64,000 nucleotides of DNA from Taxawa tesnikishii (nom. ined.) (GCA_030247885.1 JAPDRO010000005.1:1116001-1180000); one strand, 5' to 3'; counted from the first letter of the stretch, positions 10,854-23,900 are shown. The notes: a model not told the origin generated them from the letters alone. Numbers and translations are program-made.

Positions 10854-12449
10854 TTACCTCAACTCCAAGACCAATTCCTCTATCCTCTCCAGATACCCTC
10901 TGGCCCTCTCCGCAGCCCGTGCACATTCTGCACCGTCAACAACCCTGTGATCCGCGCTCCAGCTCAAGACCACCTCCTCCTTCTTGACCAACGCGCCGTT
11001 CTCGTCAAATGCTGGCACTACCTTACCACGGCCAACGCCTACTATGGCCACTTGCGGCTCCACAATAATCGGTGCGACGACTCCGCCGCCTATCGATCCA
11101 ATGTTGGAGACAGTGAAGGTTCCGCTCTGGAAATCTGCTGGCTGCAGCTTGCCTTCACGTGCTTTTGCACTGATAGTTCTGATTTGGCTGGCGATAGAGG
11201 CGACGCTTTGAGCTTCTATGTTGCGAATCACAGGTACCAAAAGTCCAGACGGAGTGTCCACAGCGATGCCGAAGTTGTGCGCAGATCGGTACGTCAGTTC
11301 TGGCTTTTGGTATCTGTCGTGTCCAGGGAGGCGTTTAGCAGAGGATGATGGGTAAAGGCCAGCGAAATGGCTTTGAGGATGAACGGCAGAGGAGTCAATC
11401 TGTCCTCGGCGGCTCTGGAGCGGTTGAGCTTCGTGCGCAGTGCTGTAAGGTTCGTCGCATCCACTGTGCTGGTGTATAGGAAGTGTGGAATCGTAAGAGA
11501 GCGGGTCATGGTTTTGAACATCTGGTTCTGGATCGGCGTCAGAGGGAGCCTGCGATCGTCTGCAGCTTTCGTGACCGGGGATGGAGCAGACGGCTCTTCG
11601 CGCTGAGCAACGTGGCGATGGACGTCTTCCTTCAGGACTCTTCCATCTTTCCCAGTGCCTTTAATGTTTGCTATATCGACCTTGAATTCTTTGGTGAGAT
11701 GTCGTACAGCAGGTGTTGCCAGAGTCCGGTGGCTGTTGCTACCCTTCTGTTGATGTTCGTTCCTGTCTTCTCTCTGCTGTGAGATCCTGCCCAGAGGGCC
11801 TAGAATCTCTTCCCTTTCTTCGTTACCCTCATTAGATTGCTGGCCCTCTTTAGTCGATGTTGGCGACTTGGTCCCATTCTCTCCAGCAGATGTGTCAATC
11901 AGTGATTCGTTCTCCGGAGATATCTCGCTCTGGATATCTATATCGAGCAATGGCTACTACAGTTTAGTATGCGACCATAATTCGCTGGGGCAGAAGGATA
12001 TACTTTGCCCACAATGGCCGTATCGTCCGCCTCATAATACAGTTTCTTGACCACACCGTCAAATGGTGAAGTGATCTACTACTCACGACGCCATCAGCTA
12101 AGATAGATGAAAGGCAGAAAGAGGTTGTCTGACATCCGTGGCCGCCTTATCCGACTGCACCTCACATATCTTGTCGAACTGCTGAACTCGAGCACCCGGC
12201 CGTACGAACCACTGGATTATCTGGCATTCACGGGTGCCTGCACATGAACATCAACTCAGGCAGATGTCGGCTTAACATTCGATCCGTACCTTCACCAATG
12301 TCGGCTAGGAGAAATGGCTTGATTATATCTCGTCTGCTGGACGCATGGAATGATCGCAGCAGTCGATGCGTGGGGTTTCTCGCCCGTGCCAGGCATTCAA
12401 CGCCGACGATTTGACGGACAACACCGGACTGCCTTGTGAGAAACGCCAT
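10854..12449 (-). CDS. Branched-chain alpha-keto acid dehydrogenase E2 (lipoamide acyltransferase), one-base frame break
   Basis: Mitochondrial core subunit that moves the branched acyl group from lipoamide to CoA in Leu/Ile/Val breakdown. Exons complement(10854..11953, 12004..12075, 12134..12237, 12290..12449). N-terminus MAFLTRQSGVVRQIVG is basic and matrix-type. The lipoyl domain begins FLLADIGEG and holds the lipoylated Lys in VQSDKAATD. A subunit-binding domain follows (ATPAVRHLTKEFKVDI...GTGKDGRVLKEDV). The catalytic domain ends with the DHRVVDGAE His/Asp motif. After DTTDTK near 11305 the frame shifts by one: a base is missing in the TTTT run at 11305-11308 (plus strand) or the adjacent GCC. 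With it counted the gene is 479 codons (478 aa), the usual size. Intron 2 has an unusual donor, GTCAGA. E2 of the pyruvate or 2-oxoglutarate complexes is less likely because of the FLLADIGEGT start and this domain spacing. Confidence 0.88.
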
Positions 12450-12979
12450 TGCTTTGACGAAAGCGAGCTGTCAGGCACATAGTGAGATTCAGGTGGTAAG
12501 AAAGGTGCGTGCTCGGTGTAGTACCGGGGGTTTGTTGACAGGTGCGGAGGACTGCGGAGTACCAAGACCGACGCAGGCCGAGCCGAGTACCGAACAGTGC
12601 TATTCCCGAATAGGCAGTCGTCCGAATCGGATGAAGCGTATGGAGCACTTGTACTCATGCACAGGACTTGCCTCTAAGCGGATGAACTTCGCCATCGGCA
12701 TGCGCTTTGTTGGACTGCAAGACGTCCATACTAAGCCCGAGGTGAGCTGGTGCTATCTGCGGTCACTGCCTTCCTTCACCAAATACGTACGCCAACACAT
12801 CAGCTTCCACAGGTCAGAAAATGGGAATTGCGGTTCTGTAGATTAGCGACTAACAGAATTCATAACGATAGAACAACAGGGTATACACCAACAGCTCTAT
12901 GCTCCCAAGGCCGTTTCTTGCTCTTTGTACGCCATTTAACCCCTTGTAGATGCAATAATGGGAATCCATGTAAACTTGA
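12450..12979. other. Spacer upstream of the E2 gene
   Basis: Promoter of the E2 gene and 3' flank of the gluconokinase gene. Overlapping short frames only. Confidence 0.4.
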
Positions 12980-13718
12980 TCAAGCCGTCTGCTCTGGTTT
13001 CACCGCATCCTCAGTCATGACCTTGTCTACCACCTCCACGGCCAGCTTCTGAACCGAGGCAAAGTCGCCGCTGACATCCACCGTCAACACATCCTTCTCG
13101 TCCTCCGTCGGCTCCTCCAGTGCCTCGAACTGGCTCTTCACCATGCTGTCCTTCATGTAATGGCCTACACGGTTGTGTACCCGCTGAAGCAGCATTTCTT
13201 GAGATGCGTGGAGATAGATGAAGTGGACGAGGACGTTGTGATTGTTGTAAGAAGCGATGCGGATCACGTCGCGGTACTTGCGCTTAAGCGCTGAGCAAGT
13301 GAGAACGACTCCTGTAGCTCCGGAACCGAGTGCTGCGACGGACTGGTCCCGGAGGAGGATGAGCCAGTCCCAGCGGTCGGCGTCCGTTAATGGGATGTTG
13401 TGGGCCATTTTTTCAATATTCGCTTGCGGGTGGAACTACATTGCGAACTGGTTAGCAGGATCTCACTACCCAAGCTGGCATAGCACCTACGCTGTCACCC
13501 TCGAGGTATGGTAGCGATAAGTATTGTGAGAGGTAACTCGCGACAGTCGTCTTTCCACATCCTGCTGGGCCCGTAACGATCCAGATATGTCTATGTTTCG
13601 GTATAGGAAGCGCGCCGTTGGTTGTGGTCACGTCTGTCGAACCGTTCATTGTGACGGAAGGTGACGAGGCAGAAGCAAATGGAGTAGACGTAGCAGTGGG
13701 GTTGTCGTAAGAAAGCAT
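12980..13718 (-). CDS. Gluconokinase (shikimate-kinase-like P-loop kinase)
   Basis: Phosphorylates D-gluconate to 6-phosphogluconate using ATP. Exons complement(12980..13435, 13491..13718) with a 55-bp intron (branch CTAAC) give 227 aa. The Walker A loop is GPAGCGKTTVA; next comes the gluconate-binding LEGDSFHPQANIEKMAHNIPL stretch (split by the intron after GDS), then DADRWDWL. The LTCSALKRKYRDVIR motif and HFIYLHASQEMLLQRV, VGHYMK complete the family pattern. An N-terminal extension of about 40 Ser/Thr/Pro-rich residues precedes the kinase fold. All expected functional residues are present. Confidence 0.93.
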
Positions 13719-14673
13719 TATGACAATGCACTTGCGACAGGCTATGAGAGAACTACTGTTACAGATAAAATTTTAGTCCGGTCCAAGATGGAGAGGGGTA
13801 CTGGTGCTAAATGCGCTAAATAGATGTTCAGGAACAGCAGTTGAGCAGCAAATGTGGGCACGCGATGGAATTTGAGAGATTGACCCAGTTGCTCAACCCC
13901 GACCGCTCAATGACGGAAATCGTTTTCGGCAATCTGAACCGTGGGAGGAATCGCAGTCGTGGAGAGGTCCGCCGTAACCTAGTACCTAAACGGAACAGCA
14001 TCCCATTGACCCTTTCCAGGAACCGGCTGGGTAACTCTGGCGTTGGTGTCGCTCTAGCAGCGGTTGAGGTCGCGCGGGATCGGGTATTGATCCCCAGCAA
14101 AAGCTGCTCGGAAAGCAGAAAGGAGAAAGGACGCATTCCTAGAGCAACTATAATGCGCACCCACACTTGCTGTTGGACTCTCAACAAGAGCATTGAGGAG
14201 TTTTCCAAACATGAGCCAGCTTGCGAGAATCATGACACGATCTGAAACTGCAATGACAGGATATGGTGCACCTTCGCGACAGTTCCAATGCTTTCGAACC
14301 CCGGCGAAAAGCTAGATTGCCAATTCCGCATTCGCTAGCACTCTTCCCCAGGGTGCCAATGTTGGTTCGCCGAGGTATTCGCAAGGCGAGGTGGGATAAG
14401 GCGACGATGTACGAAAAGGGAAATTATATCCGCGTTCGGGGATATTTGGATCAGAACGTTGTTACAGAGAAGAACAGAGGAAGAGAAAGAAAGGCGTAGA
14501 CACATCGAGACCGTTGAGTTCTACGGGAAGATTATCCAACTCTGTGACAGGCGCCGTCCCGTCAGCCGCATCTCCCATCATGATTTCGTTTTAGAGGTAG
14601 TGTTTAGTATCCATAGAGTATAGCTATCAATTCACTATGCGGCTCCTGACCGTTCTTTATTGATTGGACGCTT
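13719..14673. other. Intergenic, 1 kb
   Basis: Includes the gluconokinase promoter and the 3' flank of the PSD gene. Open frames between 13828 and 14499 overlap on both strands without recognisable content; I call no gene. Confidence 0.4.
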
Positions 14674-16007
14674 TCATTTCTTGACGGCTTGGCCAAGACT
14701 CATGCCCACCTTTACATCCATCATGATCCGGCGCTTGCTCAGGCCCAAGAGGTCTTCATCAAAGCGAATGCGCCCTGATTCGAAAGTGACGATGATGGCG
14801 CTTCCCCCAAATTGGAAGATCTATAAGGCAATCAGGCATGTGGTGAAGAGCGGGATCGCAGATGAGAACTTACACCGAGCTCTTCCCCTTTCTTGATCTC
14901 GGAACCGGGGGTCCGTGATTTCTCATAGAAGCTACTGCGGTCAGCCACCATCACAGAGTTCGAATGCAACAATCAGCTTACTAGACGGTTCCTACTTCAG
15001 TTGCCCCGATGGCGACGAACAGCACGTCCCCGAACTCCTTGGTTTCAATCACCACGTAATCGCGTGCGTTTCTCGTTACGATGTCGACTTTGCTTGTGAT
15101 TGCGACAGGGTCCACTTCGTAGTAGTCTCCTGGCATGCTTCTAAACAACTTGATCTTGCCTGTTACCGGACTGTGATAGCGGTGGTAGTCCTGTGGAGAA
15201 AGTCTGAAGCTTGCGGTAGGACCGTCTGCGAATTGCTTGCCCAGCTGTGTGTCCATAACCAGATTGGTGATTGAGAAGTCGCTACCTGGAAGAACTCGTC
15301 ATCAGCCCCAAATGTCTAGCTTGACGCGTCCGACAGTCAATAAGTACCCTTGATCCAGAGTTTGTGGGATTCTGCCACCGTATCGTAGACCACGCAACGA
15401 CAGTCAGCCACTACCACTGCCTTGCTGTTGTCTCCTTGGGCATAGATGGGGCGCGAGCCTTCCTTGTGCTTGCGGATGAAGAAGTCTTCGAAAGTTCTGT
15501 ACTTCTCGACATCTGATGGCTCAAAATCATCCATGTTGATGTTGTAGAAATCCACGAAACCTTTGATCTGGTTACGGGATGCCTCTTTGCTATACTCTTT
15601 GCCTGTAAAATGCTCTATCAGCATCTTCAAGCTTGCTCACAAGGCAGCAGTGGTTTACGGACCTTCTTCAATGCTCTTGTTGTGCATGTACAGGCGCATG
15701 GCGTGGGTTGTGTCAATCCATTCCGTCAAGGGGTTGAAGAGAAACAGCATCTTGAGCTTCTTCATAAGCGGCTCCTGCTCGCGCACAAACTTTCCATCCT
15801 GCCAGTTCGTTGGCTAGATTGTTGAGCCCAGATTTGCAGCCTGAGAAGCACACTTCGCGATTGACAGTTTGCCATCCCACCTGTCTGTTCTGGGCCTGCC
15901 GGCATGTAAGTCTGTGATTCAAGTGCTCAACGTTCAGAATATCCAACCATCTTGACCCATCCCAGCATGGTGTCGGCAACTGAGTGCAGGAAGTCCATAA
16001 AGCCCAT
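14674..16007 (-). CDS. Phosphatidylserine decarboxylase
   Basis: Makes phosphatidylethanolamine from phosphatidylserine through a pyruvoyl group formed by self-cleavage. Seven exons, complement(14674..14820, 14874..14934, 14982..15285, 15348..15602, 15663..15798, 15854..15895, 15957..16007), give 331 aa, short and without a C2 or clear presequence. Family signs: EWIDTTHAMRLYMHNKS, YRTFEDFFIRKH, the catalytic Asp in VVVADCR, the His-containing YHRYHSPVTGKI, and FVAIGATEVGTV. The self-cleavage site, normally LGST or GGST, reads FGGSA here; Ser is kept. Two introns have odd donors (GTCAAG after the first exon, GTCCGT at 15662). The first exon boundary is the least certain. The stretch 15605-15630 that could start with MKML is intronic by phase and branch point. 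Confidence 0.85.
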
Positions 16008-16663
16008 CTTGGCTGCCGATGGACTTGGAATGCTCTTTAGTTGTGAAAAATTGTAGTAGCTTGGAGACAAGAGAAGAGAGGGGAGGGAGTTTGTTTCACA
16101 TAAGGGATGCTTGCTGACCCATCTTATCTGTCAATCTATCACTCAGGTTTACGTGATTGTTGCTCTTTCTTGACAGCATAACGCAGCCTTCCGCGTCTAC
16201 AGCCGTCAGGTAGACGCGATTATGACGAAACGCGTGAAGTTCCTGTCTGTTCAGAGTTGTTACTAAACTACGAGAGGGTCTTTCCGGAGGACATGATCTG
16301 CGATCGAACAGATGGTTTGCCGAATCGTGCCACAGATTGTGACCCACGAGGGGCACTGCAGGGGTATCTTGCTTCCGCTATTTCACAACAGATTCGTTGA
16401 TAGAGTAAGGTAAAGTAGAAGCGGTTCGTTGATCGAGCTTACATCGGTTTGATGAATGAAGCCCATCAGAGAGGCGAATAGAGTGGCGATGAACGGGAAA
16501 ATGAGATTCAAAGAGTAGGAAGATAGAGGGGAGTGAAAAGTAAGCGAGGAACGAAAGGGTCAGCGTCACAAGCATGTGACTTCACATGCCCCGCCATCGA
16601 CTCTGTCTCCGACTGCATATCGGTAGGGAAACACAGTCAAGGTTCCAGCATTTTTTGCCGCCC
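16008..16663. promoter_or_regulatory. Divergent intergenic region between PSD and VPS25
   Basis: The two genes point away from each other across about 655 bp, so both promoters must lie here. No specific site recognised. Confidence 0.4.
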
Positions 16664-17391
16664 ATGGACACCTCACTTTCACAGAGCTCGTCTCCTTCAC
16701 GTCTGACCACTCCGGCTACTTCGACCGTATCGCAATCCTCGTCGAGCGCCTACAACGTTCCTACGCCAACAACCACACAGCCTTCGATCTACGACATCGG
16801 TGCTGTCAACACCACCGCCGCCTCCTCCAATGGCTTCCAGTTTCCCCGCAATACTCCTTCCCGCCTTTCTTCACCATACAAGAGAATCTCTCCATCCTCT
16901 CTAGCCAACTCGGTGTCTGGAGCTCCCTGATCCAATCCTACTGCGCCCACAACCGCATTTTCCGACTCTCATTGTCCTCCGCCGTGAACTCTCCCTTGTT
17001 CTACAATGCCGCTCTTAATCGTCGTTTGGATCTCCTATCCATTCGCCGTGTCCTGGACCACATGTGCTCTCCCGAAGGTGATCGACGCGCCGAGTGGGTG
17101 TCCGCAGCGTCGAAGAGCCGGAATAACCGCGACGAGAACAAGAGCAGTATCTGGATCTACTGGCGGCGGCCGGAGGAATGGGCAGACTTGATTTACGCGT
17201 GGGTGGACAACACGGGACAGAAGGGTGCGGTGTTGACGGTATATGAGTTGCGTGAGAGTGATGCGGTGCAGGGCCAGGACTGGATTGGGATGGACGAGGA
17301 GTTGGTGCGAAAGTGTTTGGATGTGTTGGTCAAGAAGGGCAAGGCGCAGGTGTTTGGGGCAGAAGAAGGCGCCGGTGTCAAGTTCTTCTAG
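16664..17391 (+). CDS. VPS25: ESCRT-II subunit VPS25, one-base frame break
   Basis: Part of ESCRT-II, which sorts ubiquitinated membrane proteins into endosomal vesicles; Vps25 links to ESCRT-III. The protein starts with a Ser/Thr/Pro-rich tail of about 60 residues from ATG 16664, then the conserved FPPFFTIQ start of the first winged helix, QLGVWSSLIQSYCAHNRIF, the second winged helix with IWIYWRRPEEWADLIY, GQKGAVLTVYEL and the family end VFGAEEGAGVKFF. The tail and the domain are in different frames; one C is missing in the CCCC run at 16844-16847. With it the gene is 243 codons (242 aa), intronless. The PPxF N-terminal motif that binds Vps22/Vps36 is kept. Confidence 0.92.
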
Positions 17392-17691
17392 AGCATATCG
17401 ACGGATATGCACGTCGAAAACAGAGATATGATCATCTGTTTGAGTCATGACCAAACCAACGTGGATGGTCTTGTTGATGGAGACAGTTGCCAAAGGTAGA
17501 GACGCTGTTTGCACATGCCCGGTATCAAGCTAATCGTTCACAGCCATGCTATACACTAGCAAGCCCACCAGCGCCAAACGTTCGGTACAAGCAACGCTAA
17601 AGCCATCATCAATCGGCCATGATAAACTCGTCAGACATCTGCGGTGTCAGAGACAAAAGGACGAAACATGCGTGTCGGTTCCTAGTACATA

Positions 17692-20523
17692 TCAGCGTTT
17701 TTTCCGGCTGTTCCCTTCCTGAGTCCCGTCTTCCTTCAACTCCCATTTCGGATCCCATTCGACTTTCTGCTGCATAGCGAGATTTAGTAACCAATCTGTG
17801 CTAACGATACGGGCTCGCAAATCCTGCTTTTCGGCCATGGTCCTAAATGTATCCCACACTTTGGTCTCTTCATCCGAAAAGCCGGAAACCAGATAGACGT
17901 AGTCCGTCTCTTCGTCGCCGCCCTGATGCTGACTCTCGGCTCCAGCTTCAGGATCCTCGCTTGGGTTCTTGCGCCGCCTTGGCAAAGAGACACCCGTACG
18001 TCCACGATAGGCTGTCGGCGTGCCACCGTTAGCCTTGATGATTTCCTCAAAAGTCTCATAGCCACTCTTGATCTTTGCGGTGACAAAGATAGTCCAACCT
18101 CGGAGCAACCTGCCATTATTCTCTTTCGCTCTCGCTAGAGAATCCTTCAGGCGTATTCCCCACTTCGCCTCACTTTCCTTGTCAACGAGCAGATACCGGC
18201 TTTCGTCGTCTGGTTGCACTCCGTCTCGTAGAGCGTGGTCCAGGTATTTGGTGTCCACAACGATTGGAGCGTGTGCCAGCGCCACTACGAACTTGCGTGT
18301 TCGCAGGATACGTGGCGCACAAAGTAGAGTGCAACCGGATGTATTTTGTGTCACTTCGATGCCGTCATTGCGGAGGCGGCGCTGTCAAGGTTAGTCAGGC
18401 TCTGCCTACGAATACAATACTCCTCACCTTGTCTTCCGACTCTTTCTTCATGTTGCTGAGCCATCTCTCATCACCAGTGAGCAGCAGCTTGTGGATGATT
18501 GGTGGCAAATCGGCAGCGGCGGTCTTCGCTTTCTTGGACTGCTTTCCAGAACGCGCGAGCTCGTCACCACTCTCTTCTTCTCCTTCTTCTTCTTCTTCTT
18601 CTTCGTCGTCCACGACGTCTGAACTTCTCTTCTTGCCTCTCGGATCCTTGTTAGCCGGCGAGTCTCCGTCATCGATCCTCCGTCCACCATGTATGACTCC
18701 TCCCTTGCGCTTCATCTCCCTTTGAAACAACGCGATATCCTCCTTTTGCTTATGTAACATGTTCAAAGCACGGTTCTTCGATGCGCGACCACTGGTTGAA
18801 GGCGTCTCATTTTCCTTCTCTCCAGAGACACGTGTAGCGCCAGGCGTACGGACAGCTGCATCTGGGCCTACACGCTTCTTCCTCTTAGCTGTCCGAGGCT
18901 CCGGAGTATCCGTGTTCGGCTCTTCAGAGGCTGCACTCAATGATGGTATAGCGCCAGTCTCACGTGAACCTGCAGTCACCGCACTTGAAGCTGGCACAGT
19001 CTTTCTGGGTGAAGATCGTGCCTTGGCAGTGCCACTCGCCGAAGGAGCTTCGATACCGTTGTTGAGGTCCTTAACCTTCTCTCCATCAGGGAAGTAGTGC
19101 TCTTGAACTTTCTTTATGTCAATCTTTGTTTGACCAACGACTTCCGTAAGATTCGTTCGTGGCGGGAAATGTGTGTATCGCGGATTCGCCAAGCTCTGTA
19201 CCTCACACTTGGCGTAGCTCTCTTCCAGCCAGAGATGATTGACAATGTTGATGTTCCATTCCTGTGCTGCCTCGCACTTCTCGGAGTGTCTGTGTGCTGT
19301 GATGAGATGCGTATTGTCCTGCTTCATGGTCCTGGTAAATTCTGCGCCTGCCACTTTGCAAAGATTCTCCAGGTACAGTCGCGCTTCACCCGTGTAGTTT
19401 GAGATGCTGATCTTCATGTTCTCGAAACCAGGAAATCCATCACGGGGCACCGGATAGTGTAAGAGTTTGTTCAGAGGATTTGTCCAGCGGTTCACTGTGA
19501 TGACATGGTAGAACCACGCCAGATTGGCCACATCTTTGCCTTTTGGGAGGCAGCAACATAGTCTTTACCCTCGCGATAGTGACCGATGTAGGCGTTGCAT
19601 TCTTCCACGGACTGGGTCAGTGTACCTCCACCCTGATGCACCAATCCTTCGAGAACCCTTGCTAGATGTTCGTTGATGTTGAGGTCCTCAGAGAAATATA
19701 GCTTCTTGCTCATGAAGATACTCAACTCTTTGCGGTTTGGCGACGGGGAAGACGTGGGCGTGGGTGGTGCCCTGGGTGGAGAACCGGCCACAGCGGAAGT
19801 CGCACCTGCCACATCAGGCAACTGCCGGGGTCTTATTGGCGAAGTGAGGCTTGTTTCAAGGAGTTCTGGGTTAGGAAGTTGGTATGGCCGCTCGTTGATC
19901 TTCTTGCCCAGTTTCAAGCAGTCGTCAAACCAGTGTGGGAGCACAATCTTGCAGTCCAACCTCTTTTCCTGTATAAGAATGCACTTCTTGTGATCCATGG
20001 TCAGCGAAACCACATGTGTGACCATCTTCGTCAAGGGACTGCTGTAAAGTCCGCCCATAGCCAGAACGCCTGCGACAATGGCATCTTGATCGTTTGGGGG
20101 CAGGTCGCCGCATGTGAGAATAACATCTTTGAAGAACAAGGCTGGGTCGGGGCTGTGTGGACGAGTCTGTACCTGTCTCTTCTTGAGAAGGCTCTGGTTG
20201 ACCCAAGATGGAGTAACGACGTGGACGTTGTTGTCGAGCGCAAGGTTGTATTCAGGGAAGTCGGCGTGCGTTGAGATTATATGCGAGTGCTGGCGGATAT
20301 CATTGATACGGCCGCCTGACAGGAGAGGTATGTAGTCGGCGCCATTGGTCAGTAGCGTGTCTTTTAGCTGGCATGTATGAGTATTGCACACAATGGAGGT
20401 GGGGTTGCGTACGTCGCCAATAGTGTCCTCTGACAAGTCTTTGCTCGGGATGATGCAAAAGGTTACTCCGAAGAATAGTGCTTCTGGCCCGGCGTGCGAG
20501 TATGCCTCATTGTTCTCCGCCAT
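17692..20523 (-). CDS. Brc1/Rtt107-type multi-BRCT DNA-damage scaffold, one-base frame break
   Basis: Homologue of S. pombe Brc1 and yeast Rtt107, which bind gamma-H2A through C-terminal BRCT domains and protect stalled replication forks. Exons complement(17692..18381, 18428..20523), 46-bp intron. Four N-terminal BRCT-like units are seen around FFGVTFCIIPSKDLS, FFKDVILTCGDLPP with WFDDCLKLGKKI, LYFSEDLNINEHLARVLEGL, and FENMKISISNYTGEARLYLE with HLWLEES. A long disordered linker with acidic and Lys-rich parts follows (poly-Glu near 18566-18615), then two C-terminal BRCTs (LLCAPRILRTRKFVVALAHA, RLLRGWTIFVTAKI). The frame breaks once in the TTTT run at 19541-19544, between YVAASQK and the next DVANLAWFYH block. 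With one base added: 929 codons, 928 aa. An upstream in-frame ATG at 20682 is less likely. Confidence 0.85.
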
Positions 20524-20991
20524 AGTTGCGACTGTCAAGCATCTCTCCACGGGCGCGTAAACTGTGCTATGGAGCAATATACAGGAAGGGCGATGTTCGT
20601 GGAAGCCTTCTGGAAATGGAAGACCGCGAGTGACGCGATTGGGAAATCGCGAAGGAGACGCGTTCGCATATGGGCTTGGCATTCTCGCTTTCGAAAGTCT
20701 AGGCGGTTCTCAAAGATCCCGGCTAACCTAACCTGGAGCTAACCCGTATCAGACCACTTCACTCTGACAGGATCTGACTCTGAAGATTGCACACCGTGGA
20801 AGGTAGAAAGTCTCCGTTTCGCCTCGTACAAGTTGGGTCTTCCCAACGATCGAAATGGTAGCTGCAGACGATCATTTCCCTTGACCTGGCTCATCGAGCA
20901 CTGAGCACCCGACCGCAGGGAGACGTAAGCTGCATGCGATTCGAGCGGACATCGCCGAATACAAGTTTGCGCGCAGCGGTACTCAAGAAAT
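20524..20991. promoter_or_regulatory. Divergent promoter region between BRC1 and SCAP genes
   Basis: About 470 bp separate the two start codons, which face away from each other. Both promoters must lie here; no particular element identified. Confidence 0.45.
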
Positions 20992-23900
20992 ATGCTGTGG
21001 TATCTCCTCTATCCGTTTCGAGGGTAAGTGTTGGACGCAAGCCGACTTCAGGCCGTCCGTACATGCACTCACTGCGTTGCGCAGCACAAGCGACCCGCCC
21101 AAGCTCCCATCTGAACACCCTATCCGACGTGCTTTCTATCGACATGGCACAATCACTGCGCGTCACTGGCTTTTGACCATGCTGGTGTCTGTCACTATTG
21201 GCGTGATCCTTACTTACCCTGTAGTCTTCCTATCTGATTTCCCAACTGCCGGCTTGACCGGCTTGCCACATCATGTCTGGACATCAGCAAAAGAATTCGA
21301 GGGCCATCCTGCCGTTCAGCCAGATCTAGAGATGCGCCAAATCTGGGTCCATGGCAGTTACATGAAGGCGCTGAACAAGACCGTCTTTCAGGAGGCCTTC
21401 TCTCTGCAAGACGCCATCTTCAAAGATACCTCGTCAATCAAGCTCGAAAACGAGTCCCCGGAACAACCCAACAAGGTCAACTGGGGCTTCCATTCTCCGT
21501 TGATGTACTGGGACAATGAACATCAGAAACTGGATGAAGACCAGAACCTCCTCGCCACGATAAACCAGCGAACAAAGCATTCCTCGTTCCTCAACTTTAC
21601 CCTCAAACCGCTATCTGTCTTCGCAGGCAAGACCTTTTCAGACTCCAAACTCACAGCGGCTGACGCTATAGTCATCTCGCTTTTCAATCGCTTTGGAGAC
21701 CCCATGGGCGAGAAATGGCATGACAACATCGTGAATCTAGCAACGGATCCCTCTAAGCCGTGGACGCTTTACCAAGCAAGCCAACCACTCGGGGAAGGCC
21801 AGATGTACGAGTATAGATTTCAGCCCCTCAGTATCCGCCAACACTTCGCCCTGTTCACGGCTTATGGTATCATGGCAATCTATGTGGCCCTTAGCCTGCG
21901 ACGGCTGAAAGCGTTTCGCAGCAGGTTCGGATTGGTGGTCACGGCTGTGACACAAATGACAACATCGGTCCTCGCAAGCTTCACCATTTGCGGTCTTTTG
22001 AAGATCAACCTTGCCCAGATACCCCGAGAAGCATATCCATTTGTCGTGCTCGTTATTGGCTTGGAGAACATCTTCCGACTGATCAACGCCGTTCTCGCTT
22101 ATCCTCCAGAGATGCAGACAGTGCACCGCATTGCCAACGGTATGGGTGATATCGGACATGCATCACTCGCATCTGCAGCCCAGAATTTGGCCATTCTGTG
22201 GCTGCTATCTCGCGTTGTGTCGCCGGGGGTATCCGCGTTTTGCGCATTTGCTGCTGTTGCTCTGTTGTTCGATTATTTCTTTCTCATCACCTTTTTCGTT
22301 GCCGTTCTCAACGTTGACATACGCAGGTTCGAACTTCAGGACTCCATCACTCGTTCGAACAAACTTGGACAGAGACGCAAAGCTTCGCCGGAGCGGCGTT
22401 CGTGGATTGATGCCCTTCTGCACGGAAGGGTGCCGTTTAGTACGCGCATGGCCGGCTCAGCCGTGACCACTACCTTTGTGATGGCTCTGAACTGGCACTT
22501 TTCTGACCACAACCATCCATCGTCACCATTCAAGCTCTTCGGTGGCGCATCGCAGGCGCAAAGACTGCCAATCGCAGAGTTTGATGGGACTTCCCTCCTC
22601 CCATGAATCAGACTCGAAGTCCAGCCACGTGGCTTCGGATGCAAGATTACGAGAACGCTGTACAGTTCATGAATGTGGTCAATCCAGACGCGTATGGCTT
22701 TGTTGCGAAAATCTTCGATCCAGTGGTCGTTGTTCTGGCAGGCTCCGACCGCAGCGGAGTTCCCCTTGAGAAAAGGACATGGCTTTCAGCCGTCCGACGC
22801 CTTGCTATAGAACATTTCTACCCGTTTGCGCTTGCGGTGGTTTTCGTCGTCGCATTCGTCACTGTACTCATGAACTTCTTGCTGTGGAACGCAAATGCAG
22901 AACAAGCGGAGCTTGAAAACGGCAGCCCTGAAGATCCGCCTCTTTCTGCGGACGCCGTCCCGACAAATCATAAACTGGATATTGTTCGTCTTGCCGGCTC
23001 TGCTTCCGGAGGTCTCGTTTCCGTTGCCCTGGACCGTTCCGTAAATTGCACGGCATACCACACTGGCGCTACCGCGTACAAAGTCAGAGGCATCAACAAA
23101 GAGCATGCGATCCATATCAGCTGGCCGGTGCATGCAGCTACCATGACGAGGAACGGAGAATTTTTCGCTCTTCTCTGCGAGGGCCGCCGTGTTGTGTTGT
23201 ATAGCTGTCTCGACGGTCACTTTCTGCACGATTTCACGATCGAAACAGAAGAGAACCTGCCATTGATCTTCGAGTTTACTTCGGATTCGATCAAAGGAGA
23301 AGACTCACCTACCCTGATCATCGTAACTGTCGACGGCTTGCTGATTGAACACGGCGTTGGTCCGAACTCGTCTTCGTCGCATCGAATCTCTGCTCCTGAG
23401 ATAAATGCTGCAGTACTAGTGAAGTCGAAATCCTCTGCAATTGGGGTGTTGGCCTTGGCGGCTGATGGCACACTCTGCTCGGGCAAGAAGAAAGCAGGTC
23501 TCTGGCAATTCAGCGAACCGGTCTCCCTTCAACCGAGTCGTAAAATCGATGCGCCGGCCTCGTTGCTTGCGCTTGCAGAACTTGGAACAGCATGTATCTG
23601 CACAACGGACCGGATCACGTTTTTCCAGCTTGCTTCGCTCTCTGGCGGGTTTGACCTGGAATGCACTAACATGAAGCCAAGCAGTGTGCGTGTGTTCCAT
23701 TCACGCCCTAAAACCTGTGCTGGATGCACCTCCGCCGCCGTCAGTAGCATTTCAATTGTCTACACCGATGTTCAATCTCAGGATTGCATCATGCGCACTT
23801 ACGCCCCGTCTTCCGAGCATGCTGCACTCCTTTGCTTGTCTTCAAGCAAGAAGGATTGCGCGGGTCTGCAGACGGCAAGGATGTCAGAATACAAGCTCAG

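Noticed and set aside
13828-14499. Opposed 130-codon frames between gluconokinase and PSD
   Set aside because: Antisense to each other with no recognisable protein features.
15337-15630. A PSD start at 15630 (MKMLIEHF)
   Set aside because: The codons fall in a 60-bp intron with a CTGAT branch point and TTTTACAG acceptor; splicing it out joins conserved coding in phase.
18566-18615. TTC-rich repeat as an independent microsatellite locus
   Set aside because: It is the coding sequence of the poly-Glu part of the Brc1-like protein.
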